Shown here in pieces: positions 1-9,609 of a stretch of DNA of 51,847 nt. The stretch lies in assembly GCA_903901975.1 (NCBI GenBank), contig CAIUTB010000169.1, positions 1-51,847 of the forward strand, in the 5' to 3' direction. A model generated the notes under the pieces. It was not told the origin of the DNA. It saw only the letters and a list, made by a program, of their open reading frames with translations, and ran no database searches. Source of the stretch: an uncultured Bacteroidales bacterium. GTDB lineage: Bacteria; Bacteroidota; Bacteroidia; Bacteroidales; Paludibacteraceae. The translations under genes were made by a program, and so were the position numbers. Each line of letters begins with the position of its first letter. The first letter of the stretch is position 1.

Positions 1-1
1 C

Positions 2-112
2 AACACTTTACTGCTGGAAAGATTTATTGAGATGTTTGCCATTAAACCATACTTACTCAAAAATAGCCAAAATGTCAAAGAGCTACTATTATACGGCACT
101 ATTGCCGCTTAA
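2..112 (+). CDS. possible C-terminal end of a gene running in from the left edge
   Basis: This frame is open from the first bases of the window for 36 residues and ends with LLLYGTIAA and a TAA. I do not recognise the family. An open stretch this short can arise by chance in AT-rich DNA, and it competes with the small reading frame at 72-287 in another frame. Only sequence to the left of the window can settle which one is real. Confidence 0.25.
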   Translation, partial: NTLLLERFIEMFAIKPYLLKNSQNVKELLLYGTIAA

Positions 113-287
113 TGTTAATGAAAGATTAACGAACTATTGTCTAGGTGTTATAGTCATTAATTTCGTTTATAAACGAAAATTGGATTCTAAAATAAAGTCC
201 AAAATTGAAGTTGTTGATGTGCAAAATGACAGTATAAATAACGTACAGGATAGCATGGCAATGGAAAAAGCTATGAACAATCAATAG
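72..287 (+). CDS. small hypothetical protein (71 aa)
   Basis: From the ATG at 72 this frame encodes 71 residues: one short hydrophobic stretch (YCLGVIVINFVY), then a charged, Asn/Gln-rich tail. A TTG at 27 would extend it to 86 residues. No family is recognised and no clear TAnnTTTG box lies just upstream. It precedes the amidotransferase by about 50 bases on the same strand. It may be a real small membrane-anchored protein or a chance frame; I lean slightly to chance. Confidence 0.25.
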   Translation: MSKSYYYTALLPLNVNERLTNYCLGVIVINFVYKRKLDSKIKSKIEVVDVQNDSINNVQDSMAMEKAMNNQ

Positions 288-336
288 TTCAGTCCGAATT
301 ACAAAATAAAGCGATTACTGACAAATTCCCAATTCC

Positions 337-1044
337 TTGAAAAAACTCACCCTACACACTTTAATGCATGTGCCTTACGAAGGCTTAGGTTGCATAGAAA
401 CCTGGATTAGTAAGAATAATCATTCTGTTAGCTATACAAAATTATACGAAGGCATCAAACTTCCGGAATTAGAAGATTTTGACTGGCTAATTGTGATGGG
501 TGGTCCTATGGGTGTATATGACGAATCAAATTTCCCCTGGTTGAAAGCAGAAAAGAAATTCATTCGTCAGGCTATAGATTCAGGCAAAACAGTGATTGGA
601 ATTTGTCTTGGGTCACAGCTTATAGCCGAAGTGCTTGGTGCAAAGGTTTATCCAAACAAGCAAAAAGAAATTGGTTGGTTTGAGATACAACAAGTGTTTG
701 AAAATAGGAATCATCCGATTTTAAAGAGCTTTATTCCTAAATTTCCTGTATTTCACTGGCACGGCGACACCTTTGATTTACCCACCGGAAGTATTCGGTT
801 GTTTGAGTCTGAAGGATGTACGAATCAGGCTTTTATCTACCATGAAAATGTTCTCGGACTTCAGTTTCATTTCGAAGTAACGGCTGAGACTATGAAAGAA
901 ATGCTGGAAAATGGAAAAGAAGAACTTGTGAAAAATCAAACCATTCAGTCGGCCGACGAAATTATACATCATGCAGCCAATATTGAAGTCAACAATCAAA
1001 GAATGTTCAGTATTTTAGACTATTTTTACAAAAAAAACCTCTGA
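337..1044 (+). CDS. class I glutamine amidotransferase (GMP synthase-like)
   Basis: This 235-residue protein has the class I glutamine amidotransferase fold. The nucleophile-elbow motif GICLGSQ carries the catalytic Cys near residue 90, and LQFHFE carries the catalytic His near residue 179. It ends without a synthetase domain, so it is a stand-alone amidotransferase-like hydrolase rather than GuaA. Family members begin with a short beta strand before HVPFEG; here that is LTLHTLMHVPYEG, which supports the TTG start at 337 over the internal ATG at 364. Substrate is unknown; such proteins are often annotated as GMP synthase-like or gamma-glutamyl hydrolase-like. It converges on dapA, and a shared hairpin terminator separates them. 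Confidence 0.85.
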   Translation: MKKLTLHTLMHVPYEGLGCIETWISKNNHSVSYTKLYEGIKLPELEDFDWLIVMGGPMGVYDESNFPWLKAEKKFIRQAIDSGKTVIGICLGSQLIAEVLGAKVYPNKQKEIGWFEIQQVFENRNHPILKSFIPKFPVFHWHGDTFDLPTGSIRLFESEGCTNQAFIYHENVLGLQFHFEVTAETMKEMLENGKEELVKNQTIQSADEIIHHAANIEVNNQRMFSILDYFYKKNL

Positions 1045-1068
1045 CCACAAGTTCTGGTAAGAGGTTTT
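1034..1068. terminator. bidirectional hairpin terminator between the amidotransferase gene and dapA
   Basis: A 9-bp perfect stem (AAAACCTCT / AGAGGTTTT) begins just before the amidotransferase stop codon. A- and T-rich flanks sit on both sides, so it can end transcription from both converging genes. Confidence 0.7.
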
Positions 1069-1105
1069 CCTGATTTCAGAATATTCTTTTAAAAATTTAA
1101 ACGGT

Positions 1106-1999
1106 TCAACACTTGATATTTAACTCATTCAGAACAATCCGTATTTTTTCATAAGTTTTGATTGTATTTGGAACAAGTGGCAATCGTAATTTATTCTCAA
1201 TAAATCCCATCACAGCGAGCATACTTTTCACTCCTGCAGGATTACCTTCAACAAAAAGCAATTCAATCAATTCTGTAAAATGGTGATGAATCTGACGTGC
1301 ACTGGCATAATCACCTTCAAGCGCTAAGCGCACCATGCGGCTGAATTCTTTTGGAAAAGCATTGCCAATAACTGAAATAACGCCCACGGCTCCCAAGGTA
1401 ATTAACGGAAAGGTAATGCCATCGTCACCCGAAATTACCATAAAGTCTTTTGGTTTATTTTTTATAATATCGTCAATTTGCGTAAAATTACCGGATGCTT
1501 CTTTTACGGCACAAATTATCGGAAATTCTTTTGCCAAACGCAAAGTTGTATCTGCAGTCATATTTACGCCGGTCCGCCCAGGCACATTGTATAAAATAAC
1601 GGGTAGCGGACTTGCTTTAGCAATGGCAGCATAATGCTGATAAAGGCCTTCCTGCGAAGGTTTATTGTAGTATGGTGTTACCGACAAAATAGCATCGATA
1701 CCATGGAAATCAGAATTTTGAAGTTTGTCGACAACTGCTTTGGTATTATTACCACCAACGCCAAGTACAATGGGTAATCTTCCGGCATTACATTTCAGAA
1801 CAAAAGCAGTAATTTCTTCTTTTTCCTGTTCGGTAAGTGTTGGTGTTTCGGCAGTAGTACCACAAACAACAAGGTAGTCCGTGCCACTCTTTATTTGGTG
1901 ATCGACTAAATGTGCTAATGCATCAAAATCAATCGTTTCATCACTTTTAAATGGGGTTATCAAAGCAACACCCATTCCTGTCAGTTTATTATTAATCAT
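1106..1999 (-). CDS. dapA: 4-hydroxy-tetrahydrodipicolinate synthase
   Basis: DapA condenses pyruvate with aspartate semialdehyde in the cytoplasm, the first committed step of the lysine and meso-diaminopimelate pathway. The 297-residue TIM-barrel protein shows the GTTAETPTL pyruvate-binding loop (GTTGE in many homologues), YYNKP, the tyrosine of ILYNVPGRTG, and the Schiff-base lysine in AVKEASG (about Lys166). A TTG start at 2014 is possible in frame. However, the TACTTTTG box at 2023-2030 puts transcription start at about 2015, so the ATG at 1999 is preferred. It has its own promoter although it follows the DUF6913-like gene and ligA on the same strand. Confidence 0.96.
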   Translation of the reverse strand: MINNKLTGMGVALITPFKSDETIDFDALAHLVDHQIKSGTDYLVVCGTTAETPTLTEQEKEEITAFVLKCNAGRLPIVLGVGGNNTKAVVDKLQNSDFHGIDAILSVTPYYNKPSQEGLYQHYAAIAKASPLPVILYNVPGRTGVNMTADTTLRLAKEFPIICAVKEASGNFTQIDDIIKNKPKDFMVISGDDGITFPLITLGAVGVISVIGNAFPKEFSRMVRLALEGDYASARQIHHHFTELIELLFVEGNPAGVKSMLAVMGFIENKLRLPLVPNTIKTYEKIRIVLNELNIKC

Positions 2000-2022
2000 C
2001 GGTAAAATATACAATTTGGATG

Positions 2023-2030
2023 CAAAAGTA
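2023..2030 (-). promoter_or_regulatory. -7 box (TACTTTTG) of the dapA promoter
   Basis: It matches the Bacteroidota -7 consensus TAnnTTTG exactly and lies 24 bases upstream of the dapA ATG. No good TTTG is seen at -33. Confidence 0.55.
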
Positions 2031-2035
2031 CAGTT

Positions 2036-2632
2036 TTAATCTTTAGTTTGTATACTTTTCAGGTAAAAAATTATCTGATTAAACACGTAAGTTTCGTCAA
2101 CCAAAATTTCAGCTGGCTCATCAATTTCAGTTTTTTCAGCCGGTGTCATCAAGCTTTCAACATCCAACACAAAATCAAAGATATCCTGATCCGATTTATG
2201 AATAGCAGTTTTGAAAGCAGTTTTAGCATACATAGCAATGTATTGCATTGGAATTAAAGGCCTTAGCGTTAAATCGATCAACAAGTCATACTCATTATTT
2301 TCAAGTTCATTGAGGTACGAAATAAGCGGTTTACGAAAAAAATCCGTTTGATCATTATTCAGGATTCTAAAATCCGGAAAAATGGCTGTATTGATAAGCT
2401 TTTTATCAATATAACCCCAGGCTGAGACTTTTTTAGCATCAGCTTGTAAAGAATTAATGATTTTTCGAATCGCATAATTTTTCTCCGAATAATCACTTTC
2501 GAACAAAATAAGTATTGTTCGGGCTTTATCATATGTTACAAATCTCGGTTCGCGAGCCAAGGTACTTAAATACAGATCAGCCCGTTTAGCAAACAAGTAT
2601 GCATTTAATTTAGAAAATGTAAATAATTTCAT
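2036..2632 (-). CDS. conserved hypothetical protein, DUF6913-like
   Basis: This is a 198-residue soluble protein with no signal peptide. It has a basic N-terminus, a central strand-rich segment (ARTILILFESDYSEKNYAIRKIINSL) and a YDLLIDLTLRPLIPMQYIAMYAKTAFKT segment. Small proteins of this kind sit between ligA and dapA in other Bacteroidales; DUF6913 is my best family guess and is not certain. The function is unknown. It lies 18 bases downstream of ligA and is probably co-transcribed with it. Confidence 0.75.
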   Translation of the reverse strand: MKLFTFSKLNAYLFAKRADLYLSTLAREPRFVTYDKARTILILFESDYSEKNYAIRKIINSLQADAKKVSAWGYIDKKLINTAIFPDFRILNNDQTDFFRKPLISYLNELENNEYDLLIDLTLRPLIPMQYIAMYAKTAFKTAIHKSDQDIFDFVLDVESLMTPAEKTEIDEPAEILVDETYVFNQIIFYLKSIQTKD

Positions 2633-2650
2633 TAAGGCTATAATTTAGTA

Positions 2651-4660
<2,010 letters not shown>

Positions 4661-4689
4661 TCAATACCTGCCAAATCGTTTAGATTTTG

Positions 4690-4697
4690 CAAAAGTA
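4690..4697 (-). promoter_or_regulatory. -7 box (TACTTTTG) of the ligA promoter
   Basis: It is an exact TAnnTTTG match, giving a short 5' leader of about 25 bases for ligA and the DUF6913-like gene. No convincing -33 TTTG was found. Confidence 0.5.
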
Positions 4698-4721
4698 CAA
4701 AAAATCGAGTATCTCTTATGC

Positions 4722-4768
4722 GGTTGATTGGTTAATTGGTTAATTGGGAATTGAAAATTGGTAATTGG
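4722..4768. repeat. intergenic ggttaattggttaattg simple repeat
   Basis: Short words of the type ggttaattg and gaaaattggtaattgg are repeated head to tail between ligA and the aldehyde dehydrogenase gene. Similar degenerate intergenic repeats occur at 14120-14150 and 51633-51660. Confidence 0.6.
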
Positions 4769-4776
4769 CACCCTTC

Positions 4777-6153
4777 TTACAGAATTTTCCTGACCCATTT
4801 AAAGAACCTGAACGGTACATATTTCACCGGCAAATCAAACCAGGTAGGTGAAGTTACAAGTGCACGGGCATTGCTAAAAGCCATAAAGCTTTCACGACCG
4901 TGGTATTTGCCCATACCGCTGTTTCCCACGCCGCCAAAAGGCAAATGATGGTTCGTGATATGCAAAAGAGTATCGTTAATACAAGCTCCACCCGATGAGG
5001 TTTGCAGAAAAACAGGGTTGGCTGTGTGTTTTTTGCCAAAATAATAGAATGCCAACGGTTTTTCGTGATTATTGATATAATCGACAACGGTTTCTATTTT
5101 TTTAAAAGTCAGTACCGGTAAAATAGGTCCAAAAATTTCTTCCTGCATGATTGGATAATCGGGCTGAACGTTGTCAATAATGGTAGGTGAAAAATAACGG
5201 TCGGAATCATCCGTATTACCTCCAAAAACGATATCACCGTGAAGTAACAGTTTTTTCAAGCGTTTCATAGCATTATCATTCACAATACGTGGAAAATAAG
5301 CACTCTCCTGAGGATTTTCGCCGTACCATTTGGTAATATTCCTGCCGATTTTCAGCAATAATTCCTTCTTCACCGATTCGTGCACAAATAAATAATCGGG
5401 TGCAATGCAGGTTTGCCCTGCATTAATCAGTTTTCCCCAGGCTATTCGCCTTGCAGCCATATCTATATTGGCACTTGAGTCGACAATACAAGGGCTTTTA
5501 CCACCAAGCTCTAACACTATAGGTGTAAGAAATGCCGCAGCAGCTTTCATCACAATTTTCCCTAAATCAGGACTTCCGGTAAAGAAGATGATATCGAAAC
5601 GATGTTCGAGCAAAAGAGAATTCACTTCTCTCCCACCCTGAACAACGGAAATATATTCTGTTGAAAAAGTTTCACGGATCAGATGTTCCATCACGGCAGC
5701 TACCGTGGGAGTGTAAGGCGATGGTTTCAGTACAGCACAGCAACCGCCAGAAATTGCTCCCACCAGGGAATTCATCAACAACTGAAACGGGTAATTCCAG
5801 GGAGCAATAATGAGTGCCACACCCAAGGGTTCATACAAAATCTTGCTCGACGAAGGCAACAAATGTAGCGGAGTAGGAACAGTTTTAGTTTTTGCCCATT
5901 TTTTCAGATGCTTGATATGATTATCAATTTCCTGAAGCACAATACTTATTTCAGTAAGATAAGCTTCTTCCGGCGATTTATGCAAATCCTGCCAAAGTGC
6001 ATCTGTAATTTGCTGTTCGTTTTTCTGAATGTTTTTTTTAAATTTCCAAAGATTTTCGAGTCTGAAATTTAAGTCCTTCGTTTTATGGGTTGCAAAAAAA
6101 TCGCGATGTGCCTGAATCTGTGATTCAATAACTGTGGCTGATGTATTTTCCAT
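4777..6153 (-). CDS. aldehyde dehydrogenase, class 3 type
   Basis: This 458-residue NAD(P)+-dependent aldehyde dehydrogenase oxidises aldehydes to acids. It shows the Rossmann/active-site landmarks of the superfamily: APWNYPFQL, FTGSPDLGK, VLELGGKSP with the general-base Glu, and GQTCIAPDY with the nucleophilic Cys, then EIFGPILPV. The short length and C-terminal hydrophobic tail (YVPFRFFKWVRKIL) fit the ALDH3 group, which includes long-chain fatty aldehyde dehydrogenases. The frame is open further upstream to 6336, but that part overlaps the SDR gene. The ATG at 6153, 7 bases after the SDR stop, gives the normal N-terminus. It forms an operon with the SDR gene. Confidence 0.93.
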   Translation of the reverse strand: MENTSATVIESQIQAHRDFFATHKTKDLNFRLENLWKFKKNIQKNEQQITDALWQDLHKSPEEAYLTEISIVLQEIDNHIKHLKKWAKTKTVPTPLHLLPSSSKILYEPLGVALIIAPWNYPFQLLMNSLVGAISGGCCAVLKPSPYTPTVAAVMEHLIRETFSTEYISVVQGGREVNSLLLEHRFDIIFFTGSPDLGKIVMKAAAAFLTPIVLELGGKSPCIVDSSANIDMAARRIAWGKLINAGQTCIAPDYLFVHESVKKELLLKIGRNITKWYGENPQESAYFPRIVNDNAMKRLKKLLLHGDIVFGGNTDDSDRYFSPTIIDNVQPDYPIMQEEIFGPILPVLTFKKIETVVDYINNHEKPLAFYYFGKKHTANPVFLQTSSGGACINDTLLHITNHHLPFGGVGNSGMGKYHGRESFMAFSNARALVTSPTWFDLPVKYVPFRFFKWVRKIL

Positions 6154-6160
6154 TTTTTCT

Positions 6161-6961
6161 TTATGTTCGTCCGGTAAAATGATCCATAGTTTTATAAATT
6201 TGGAGTACACTTCCTGCCACCCAATCGAACAATTGAATGGACAATAATCCTTGACAAATGCGGATAAAGTGCATACTGAATGGCATACTAATGAGAACCC
6301 GGTTTCGCTCAATTCCGTTAACAATTCTAATTGCAACTTTATCGGGTTTCAATAAAGGTATCAATGATTTCACACCGGCAAACATACCGGTACTGATATA
6401 ATAAGGAGTTACAGTAGAAACATTTACGCCTGTTTTGCGCATCTTCATTTCAAGCCTTAGACTATCCGACCAGCCGATTACCGCCCATTTACTGGCCGCA
6501 TATACCGACATACGCGGGTTGGAAATAAATCCTGCCGACGAAGCTATGTTACAAATATGACCTGATTTTTGTATTATCATTTGGGATAGAAATTCGGCAG
6601 TAACATACATTGGCGCACTGGCATTGATATCCATCGTGCATTTTATATCTGCGGTGCTATGATGGTCGAAGTATTTGCCAACCACAATACCGGCATTATT
6701 AATCAAAATATCAACCGTACCACACTCTAATTTTACTTTGGTTGCTATGGTTTTAATTTGGTCAATGTCAGAAATATCAACTACATAAGCAGTCACTTTT
6801 CCTAAATGCTGCAATTCAGTGACTGTTTCCTCAATCGACTGCGGATTAATATCCCAAATAATCAATTCAGCTCCTTTTTCTAAAGCCAGTTTTCCCATAA
6901 TTCTTCCAATACCCGATGCACCACCGGTTATCAGTACACGTTTGTTTTTAAATCTGCTCAT
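6161..6961 (-). CDS. short-chain dehydrogenase/reductase (SDR)
   Basis: This is a 266-residue classical SDR oxidoreductase. Visible motifs are the nucleotide-binding TGGASGIG, NNAG, the catalytic Ser in NIASSAG and YAASK (Tyr-x3-Lys). The acidic residue in IIWDIN suggests NAD(H) preference. A hydrophobic C-terminal segment (LLSIQLFDWVAGSVLQIY) resembles retinol/fatty-alcohol type SDRs that touch the membrane. The ATG at 6961 is chosen over the TTG at 7000, because a TATATTTG box at 6998-7005 would put transcription start downstream of 7000. Co-transcription with the adjacent ALDH3 suggests a two-step alcohol to aldehyde to acid conversion of a lipophilic substrate; this is inference. Confidence 0.92.
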   Translation of the reverse strand: MSRFKNKRVLITGGASGIGRIMGKLALEKGAELIIWDINPQSIEETVTELQHLGKVTAYVVDISDIDQIKTIATKVKLECGTVDILINNAGIVVGKYFDHHSTADIKCTMDINASAPMYVTAEFLSQMIIQKSGHICNIASSAGFISNPRMSVYAASKWAVIGWSDSLRLEMKMRKTGVNVSTVTPYYISTGMFAGVKSLIPLLKPDKVAIRIVNGIERNRVLISMPFSMHFIRICQGLLSIQLFDWVAGSVLQIYKTMDHFTGRT

Positions 6962-6997
6962 AATTTTACGTATTGATTTGGTTCGAAGTATTGATTG

Positions 6998-7005
6998 CAA
7001 ATATA
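6998..7005 (-). promoter_or_regulatory. -7 box (TATATTTG) of the SDR/ALDH operon
   Basis: It is an exact TAnnTTTG match 37 bases upstream of the SDR ATG, and it rules out the longer TTG start. Confidence 0.55.
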
Positions 7006-7189
7006 TAAACTTTTAGATAGAAATACTTCTTTTTATACTAAAATACTAAGTTTACCTGTTGTTGATACAAGCCTGGTAGTTAATCAACAGATAAAATGCT
7101 ATAAAAAACAAAAAACATGAACAGCCAAACACAGAACATATTGGTCATTCGTGCAATCGGAATAACCCAAGCAGAATTAGCTCAGTACT
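7006..7189. other. intergenic stretch without a convincing gene
   Basis: This stretch separates the SDR start from the ahcY terminator. It contains only a 27-codon frame (7117-7200, plus strand) that runs into the terminator stem. No RNA gene or family is recognised. Confidence 0.4.
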
Positions 7190-7230
7190 ATAAAAATTGA
7201 GGGCTTCACCTGGTAGTGAAGCCCTCAATT
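7190..7230 (-). terminator. terminator of ahcY
   Basis: A 15-bp perfect stem (arms 7195-7209 and 7216-7230) with a 6-base loop is followed on the minus strand by TTTTTAT. It lies 50 bases beyond the ahcY stop codon. Confidence 0.8.
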
Positions 7231-7279
7231 AATTTAATCAAATACATTCTGTGTTTATTTATAAACTATTGACGATAAA

Positions 7280-8692
7280 CTAGTATCTGTAATGTTCAGG
7301 TTTATAAGGTCCTGCAGCAGCCACACCAATGTAAGCAGCCTGATCGGGAGTCAGAACAGTGAGTTTAACGCCTAATTGTTCAAGGTGTAAACGTGCCACT
7401 TCCTCATCCAGGTATTTTGGCAAACGATATACATCAATAGGATAATCTTTGGTATACAATTCAATCTGTGCCAGTGTCTGGTTGGTAAATGAATTACTCA
7501 TTACAAATGACGGGTGACCTGTAGCACAACCCAGATTCACCAAACGACCATCAGCCAGCAATAGTACGCTATGACCATCAGGGAAAATATATTTGTCAAC
7601 CTGAGGTTTGATATTTACCAGTTTAATACCCGGATAATTTTTGAGTTTTTCTACCTGAATTTCATTGTCGAAATGACCTATATTGCAAATGATAGCACCA
7701 TCTTTCATTTTTGCGATATGCTCAATTCGGATAATATCTTTATTTCCGGTTGTGGTAACATATAAATTACCTTCAGCCAGGGCATCTTCCACGGTTGTTA
7801 CTTTGAAACCTTCCATCGAAGCCTGTAGCGCACAAATCGGATCAATTTCAGTAACGATAACACGAGCTCCATAAGCCAACATTGATTTCGCACAACCTTT
7901 GCCGACATCACCATAACCACAAACTACCACCACTTTTCCGGCAAGCATCACGTCAGTGGCACGTTTGATTCCATCAGCCAATGATTCACGACAACCGTAT
8001 AAGTTATCAAATTTCGATTTGGTAACAGAGTCATTCACGTTGAAAGCAGGGAACAACAATGAACCTTCTTCCAGCATTTGGTACAAACGGTGAACACCGG
8101 TAGTCGTTTCTTCCGAAACACCACGAATTCCGGGAATCATACGACCCCAGATACCCTTATCTTCAACTAATACATCTTTCAGGATGGCATACAACAACCG
8201 TTCATCGTCAGTTCCGGCAGCTTTATCAAGCACATTGACATCTTTTTCGGCAACACCACCCACGTGAATCATCATGGTAGCGTCACCGCCATCATCTACA
8301 ATCACGGTTGGTCCATTGTGACCTTCAAAAGTCAAGGCTTGAAGCGTACACCACCAGTATTCTTCGAGTGATTCGCCTTTCCATGCAAAAACAGGTACTC
8401 CGGCAGCAGCAATAGCAGCAGCGGCGTGATCCTGTGTAGAATAAATATTACAACTGCACCAGCGCACTTCTGCACCCAGTTCAACTAAAGTCTCAATCAG
8501 AACGGCAGTTTGTATGGTCATGTGAAGCGAACCCATGATGCGGGCACCTTTCAGTGGTTTTTGCTGTCCGTGTTTTGCACGCAAAGCCATCAAACCCGGC
8601 ATTTCTTTTTCGGCCAATTCAATTTCTTTCCGACCAAAATCGGCCAACGACATATCGGCTACTTTATAAGCTAAATTGCTGAATAATTCCAT
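7280..8692 (-). CDS. ahcY: S-adenosylhomocysteine hydrolase
   Basis: AhcY (SahH) splits S-adenosylhomocysteine to adenosine and homocysteine, relieving product inhibition of methyltransferases and returning homocysteine to the methyl cycle. The 470-residue protein carries [16 protein letters not shown], the substrate-binding DDGGDAT, the NAD-binding [15 protein letters not shown] (glycine-rich loop at 259-266) and the C-terminal KPEHYRY, where Lys and Tyr cap the NAD of the neighbouring subunit. The ATG at 8692 follows TAGGAGTAAA, an unusually good Shine-Dalgarno site for this genome. It is monocistronic, with its own promoter and terminator. Confidence 0.98.
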   Translation of the reverse strand: MELFSNLAYKVADMSLADFGRKEIELAEKEMPGLMALRAKHGQQKPLKGARIMGSLHMTIQTAVLIETLVELGAEVRWCSCNIYSTQDHAAAAIAAAGVPVFAWKGESLEEYWWCTLQALTFEGHNGPTVIVDDGGDATMMIHVGGVAEKDVNVLDKAAGTDDERLLYAILKDVLVEDKGIWGRMIPGIRGVSEETTTGVHRLYQMLEEGSLLFPAFNVNDSVTKSKFDNLYGCRESLADGIKRATDVMLAGKVVVVCGYGDVGKGCAKSMLAYGARVIVTEIDPICALQASMEGFKVTTVEDALAEGNLYVTTTGNKDIIRIEHIAKMKDGAIICNIGHFDNEIQVEKLKNYPGIKLVNIKPQVDKYIFPDGHSVLLLADGRLVNLGCATGHPSFVMSNSFTNQTLAQIELYTKDYPIDVYRLPKYLDEEVARLHLEQLGVKLTVLTPDQAAYIGVAAAGPYKPEHYRY

Positions 8693-8738
8693 TTTACTCC
8701 TATTTTATTGTGTTTATTATTATTTCATATTGGGAGTG

Positions 8739-8746
8739 CAAAGATA
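8739..8746 (-). promoter_or_regulatory. -7 box (TATCTTTG) of the ahcY promoter
   Basis: It is an exact TAnnTTTG match, predicting a 5' leader of about 40 bases. I saw no SAH riboswitch-like structure in that short leader. Confidence 0.6.
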
Positions 8747-8813
8747 ATACAATTAAATCAAAAATTATTCAGTTGAACTATGAATAATCAAGAGCTGATA
8801 CAAGTTAATTTTG

Positions 8814-8821
8814 TATCTTTG
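8814..8821 (+). promoter_or_regulatory. -7 box (TATCTTTG) of the TatD-family gene
   Basis: It is an exact TAnnTTTG match 28 bases upstream of the ATG at 8850. Confidence 0.55.
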
Positions 8822-8849
8822 TTCGTTGTACTTAATCAGACAGAAATAA

Positions 8850-9497
8850 ATGATTGTCGATATTCATACTCATAGATTCTACCCATCAGAATTTCTGTGC
8901 ATCCAAAATCTCAGCATTCAGGATGCAGCAACTATCCTTTCTTCGTCTGAAAACGGCTTCTTTTCAGTTGGAATTCATCCATGGGATGCACATATACCGT
9001 CGGAGAATGAGTTTTCAGATTTAATAAAATGGGCAGCTGACAAGCGGATATTAGCTATTGGCGAGTGTGGTTTAGACAAAAATAGTACAGCAACACTCCC
9101 AAGCCAACTTCTGATTTTCAAAAAACAAATCGAACTTTCGGAAAAATTTCAAAAACCCTTGATTATCCATTGCGTTGGCTGTTATAATGAACTTTTCCAT
9201 CTTAAAAAGGAATTAAAACCAACTCAAGTCTGGATAATTCATGGTTTTCGAGGTAAAGCTGAACTAGCTTCTCAGGCTTTGAACAATGGTTGTGCCTTAT
9301 CTTTTGGAGAGAATTTCAATGAAAAATCAGTTCGCCTCACTCCTATCGATAAATTATTTATCGAAACAGATGAAAGCTCACTCACAATAGATACTATGTA
9401 TGAAAAAATAGCTTTTATCAAAGCTGTAAATGTCCGGGAAATCGTTGCAGGAGCGAAACTTATAGAGCAAATTGCAGGCCGTCTATCTCAAATTTAG
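8850..9497 (+). CDS. TatD-family metal-dependent hydrolase
   Basis: This 215-residue protein belongs to the amidohydrolase-superfamily TatD group of Mg-dependent DNases and related hydrolases. Metal-binding landmarks are DIHTHRF near the N-terminus, IGECGLD, LIIHCVG, WIIHGFRG and FIETDESS. It is shorter than canonical TatD (about 260 residues), as is common for the Bacteroidales paralogue, because loops after SSSENGFFSVGIHPWD are trimmed. Proposed roles are DNA repair or quality control; the physiological substrate is not evident. It has its own promoter and stands alone. Confidence 0.88.
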   Translation: MIVDIHTHRFYPSEFLCIQNLSIQDAATILSSSENGFFSVGIHPWDAHIPSENEFSDLIKWAADKRILAIGECGLDKNSTATLPSQLLIFKKQIELSEKFQKPLIIHCVGCYNELFHLKKELKPTQVWIIHGFRGKAELASQALNNGCALSFGENFNEKSVRLTPIDKLFIETDESSLTIDTMYEKIAFIKAVNVREIVAGAKLIEQIAGRLSQI

Positions 9498-9572
9498 TCG
9501 CTTAGAACACAAAATAATTGAAAACATGGTAATAATTCATCATCAGGTATGAATTATTAGTTGTTTAAATTG

Positions 9573-9580
9573 TATCTTTG
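9573..9580 (+). promoter_or_regulatory. -7 box (TATCTTTG) of the S41 protease gene
   Basis: It is an exact TAnnTTTG match 29 bases upstream of the ATG at 9610. Confidence 0.55.
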
Positions 9581-9609
9581 CTATCCAAAAAATTAATTTG
9601 TAATATTTC

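Noticed and set aside
6154-6336. N-terminal extension of the aldehyde dehydrogenase
   Set aside because: It would overlap the SDR gene by more than 170 bases and adds sequence unlike any ALDH N-terminus. The ATG at 6153 is right after the SDR stop.
7117-7200. 27-codon frame MNSQTQNILVIRAIGITQAELAQYYKN
   Set aside because: It is very short, has no clear promoter, and its stop codon lies in the ahcY terminator stem. It may be chance or a gene remnant.
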